The position numbers were made by a program, and so were the translations under genes. The notes beneath the pieces are model-generated. The model was given only the letters and a program-made list of their open reading frames with translations. It did not search any database and had not been told where the DNA came from. From Opitutia bacterium (GTDB taxonomy: Bacteria; Verrucomicrobiota; Verrucomicrobiia; Opitutales; Opitutaceae), in the NCBI GenBank assembly GCA_947461205.1, contig CANHJG010000003.1, forward strand, positions 25,689 to 89,688: 64,000 nt of DNA, written 5' to 3'. Below are positions 62,771-64,000 of this stretch, piece by piece (positions within the stretch are counted from its first letter, which is position 1; every line of letters starts with the position of its first letter).

Positions 62771-63856
62771 TCACCGAATCAGCATCGCGTCGCCGTAGCT
62801 GAAAAAGCGGTATTCCCGGGCGATGGCGTCGGCATAGATTTCGCGTAGCCAGGCAATGCCGTCGGTCGAACCGGGGGCGAGAAACGCGGCGACGAGGCAG
62901 AGCAGGGTGGAGCGCGGCTGGTGAAAATTGGTGAGCAGTGCATCGACGCCCCGGAAGGTCCGCGGCGGGTAGATGAACGTGTCGGCCTCGGCGAGGTGGG
63001 GCAGGTCGGCCCCGCGGGGAGCGGTGTGGCCGGATAAAAAATGTTCGATGCTGCGGACGCTGGTCGTGCCAATGGCGATACGACGGCCGGCCAGGGGCGG
63101 AAAGAGCGCGCGCTGCGTCGCGGCGGGAAGCTCGTAGCACTCCCGGTGAATGGCATGCGCTTCGACGGTTTCGGTCGTGATCGGTTTGAAGGTGCCGAGG
63201 CCGACATGGAGCGTAATTTCCGCCGTGCACACGCCCTGCGCCGCGAGGGCCGCGAACAGCTCGGGGGTAAAATGCAGTCCCGCGGTCGGCGCGGCCACGG
63301 CGACCTGGCGGGCCCGGTCGGCGTAGACGGTCTGGTAGCGGGCGAGGTCCTCGGCCCGCTGCGAATTGTCGGCGCGGGTGATATAGGGCGGCAGGGGCAC
63401 GTCGCCGAGCCGGTTGGCGACGGCGGTGATGGCTTCGTCGTTCGGCGTAGTCAGGCGTACGACGGCGGAGCCATCGTCATTCTTGGACACGATTTCCCCG
63501 GCAAAGGCGCCATCGGCCTGAGCGAACGTCGCGCCGACCGGGAGTTTTTTCCCGGGTTTGATCAAACAGCGCCACAGGCGTTCGCCGTCGACCGGGCGGA
63601 GTAAAAAGCACTCGACCTGACCGCCGGTGGGGCGGCGGGCGTGCAGGCGGGCGGGCAGGACGGCGGCGTTGTTGCGGAAGAGCGTGTCCCCAGCGCGCAA
63701 AAACTGCGGCAGCTCGGCAAATGTGTGGTGGGCGACCGAATGCGTCGACCGGTCGACGACGAGCAGTCGCGATTGGTCGCGTCGCGCAGCGGGGGTCTGC
63801 GCGACGAGCTGAGGGGGCAATGAGTAGTCGAAGAGGTCGGTGGCGAGTGGTGGCAC
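62771..63856 (-). CDS. queA: tRNA preQ1(34) S-adenosylmethionine ribosyltransferase-isomerase
   Basis: Adds an epoxycyclopentane ring from SAM to preQ1 in tRNA in the queuosine pathway. It has 361 residues. The characteristic N-terminus is FDYSLPPQLVAQTPAARRDQSRLLVVDR. FRAGDTLFRNNAAVLPARLHARR-type sequence, GLHFTPELFAAL, LHVGLGTFKPI and YPPRTFRGVDALLTNFHQPRSTLLCLVAAFL follow in family order. The GTG at 63856 (VPPLATDLFDY) is the only start in this position. Divergent from the tRNA-Thr gene. Confidence 0.96.
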   Translation of the reverse strand: MPPLATDLFDYSLPPQLVAQTPAARRDQSRLLVVDRSTHSVAHHTFAELPQFLRAGDTLFRNNAAVLPARLHARRPTGGQVECFLLRPVDGERLWRCLIKPGKKLPVGATFAQADGAFAGEIVSKNDDGSAVVRLTTPNDEAITAVANRLGDVPLPPYITRADNSQRAEDLARYQTVYADRARQVAVAAPTAGLHFTPELFAALAAQGVCTAEITLHVGLGTFKPITTETVEAHAIHRECYELPAATQRALFPPLAGRRIAIGTTSVRSIEHFLSGHTAPRGADLPHLAEADTFIYPPRTFRGVDALLTNFHQPRSTLLCLVAAFLAPGSTDGIAWLREIYADAIAREYRFFSYGDAMLIR

Positions 63857-63924
63857 GGCGAGGGAAAGGAAAATGAAGCTTGCGCTTGCCGGGGCGGCGA
63901 GTTTCTTCCGCTCCTCTGTCAGTT

Positions 63925-64000
63925 GCCGAGCTAGCTCAGTTGGTAGAGCAACGCTTTCGTAAAGCGTGGGTCATCGGTTCAATTCCGATGCTCGGCTCCA
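63925..64000 (+). tRNA. tRNA-Thr (CGT anticodon)
   Basis: A complete 76-nt cloverleaf ending on the last base of the window. Acceptor arms are GCCGAGC and GCTCGGC; the discriminator is T and the CCA end is encoded. The D-arm is GCTC-AGTTGGTA-GAGC. The anticodon arm ACGCT-TTCGTAA-AGCGT puts CGT at positions 34-36. The variable loop is GGGTC, and the T-arm ATCGG-TTCAATT-CCGAT fits. Recognises ACG codons. Confidence 0.97.

Overview
The window is a gene-dense, G+C-rich bacterial chromosome segment. It encodes lipopolysaccharide transport genes, a TonB-dependent receptor and no Gram-positive wall genes, so the cell is Gram-negative. The gene set and order (kdsC-lptC-lptA-lptB-hprK, a GSII-type glutamine synthetase, a fused E1 alpha/beta dehydrogenase, gliding-type ABC genes with DUF4340, and the TonB receptor style) suggest a verrucomicrobium of the Opitutaceae type. 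That placement is inference from gene content; no 16S rRNA is present. Almost no stretch looks foreign. There is no phage, integrase, intact insertion sequence or CRISPR array. G+C-rich antisense frames are abundant and were treated as shadows.

Layout. 1-5.6 kb (minus): a tight operon of fused 2-oxoacid dehydrogenase E1, kdsC, lptC-like, lptA and lptB, then hprK, which runs off the left edge. 5.6-14 kb: a divergent unit of a SorC-type regulator and a TonB receptor around a perfect 14-bp palindrome, followed by glpD, glpT and glpQ; together these look like a glycerophosphodiester and glycerol-3-phosphate uptake locus. 14-17.2 kb (minus): aldo/keto reductase, alpha/beta hydrolase, rpiB and a HAD phosphatase. 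17.6-19.6 kb: a TIR-transmembrane-TPR protein. 19.8-27.4 kb (minus): EamA transporter, circularly permuted ATP-grasp, alpha-E protein, two transglutaminases and DUF2126, a predicted peptide or amide ligation cluster. 27.5-33.2 kb (minus): the 2-oxoglutarate dehydrogenase operon sucA-sucB-lpd. 33.3-37.1 kb: a small hypothetical gene, a SUI1/YciH factor, metF and a polytopic membrane protein. 37.9-42.7 kb (minus): a gliding-type ABC ATPase, permease, GldG-like protein and DUF4340 protein. 42.9-47.5 kb: an MFS transporter, rlmN, an SMP-30 lactonase-like protein and a secreted alpha/beta hydrolase.

47.6-64 kb: leuA preceded by a leucine-rich leader peptide and alternative hairpins; an ECF sigma factor operon; the SRP RNA gene and dnaX, which carries an in-frame slippery A-run; a small kinase, a PP2C phosphatase and a GGCT-like protein; glutamine synthetase with a sigma-54-like promoter; a pectinesterase pseudogene beside a 106-bp palindromic element; ilvB, a YmdB-like phosphoesterase, accA, a TPR protein, YceI, a small membrane protein, queA and tRNA-Thr(CGT) ending on the last base.

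The points most worth checking are: dnaX tau/gamma production by a -1 shift at an A10 run (the 0 frame gives the short form and the shifted frame the long form); the leuA leader-peptide attenuator; the sigma-54-like glutamine synthetase promoter; the SorC/TonB/glp locus; the TIR-TPR protein; the transporter-linked ATP-grasp cluster; and several families of palindromic and purine-rich repeats in the spacers of otherwise compact operons.
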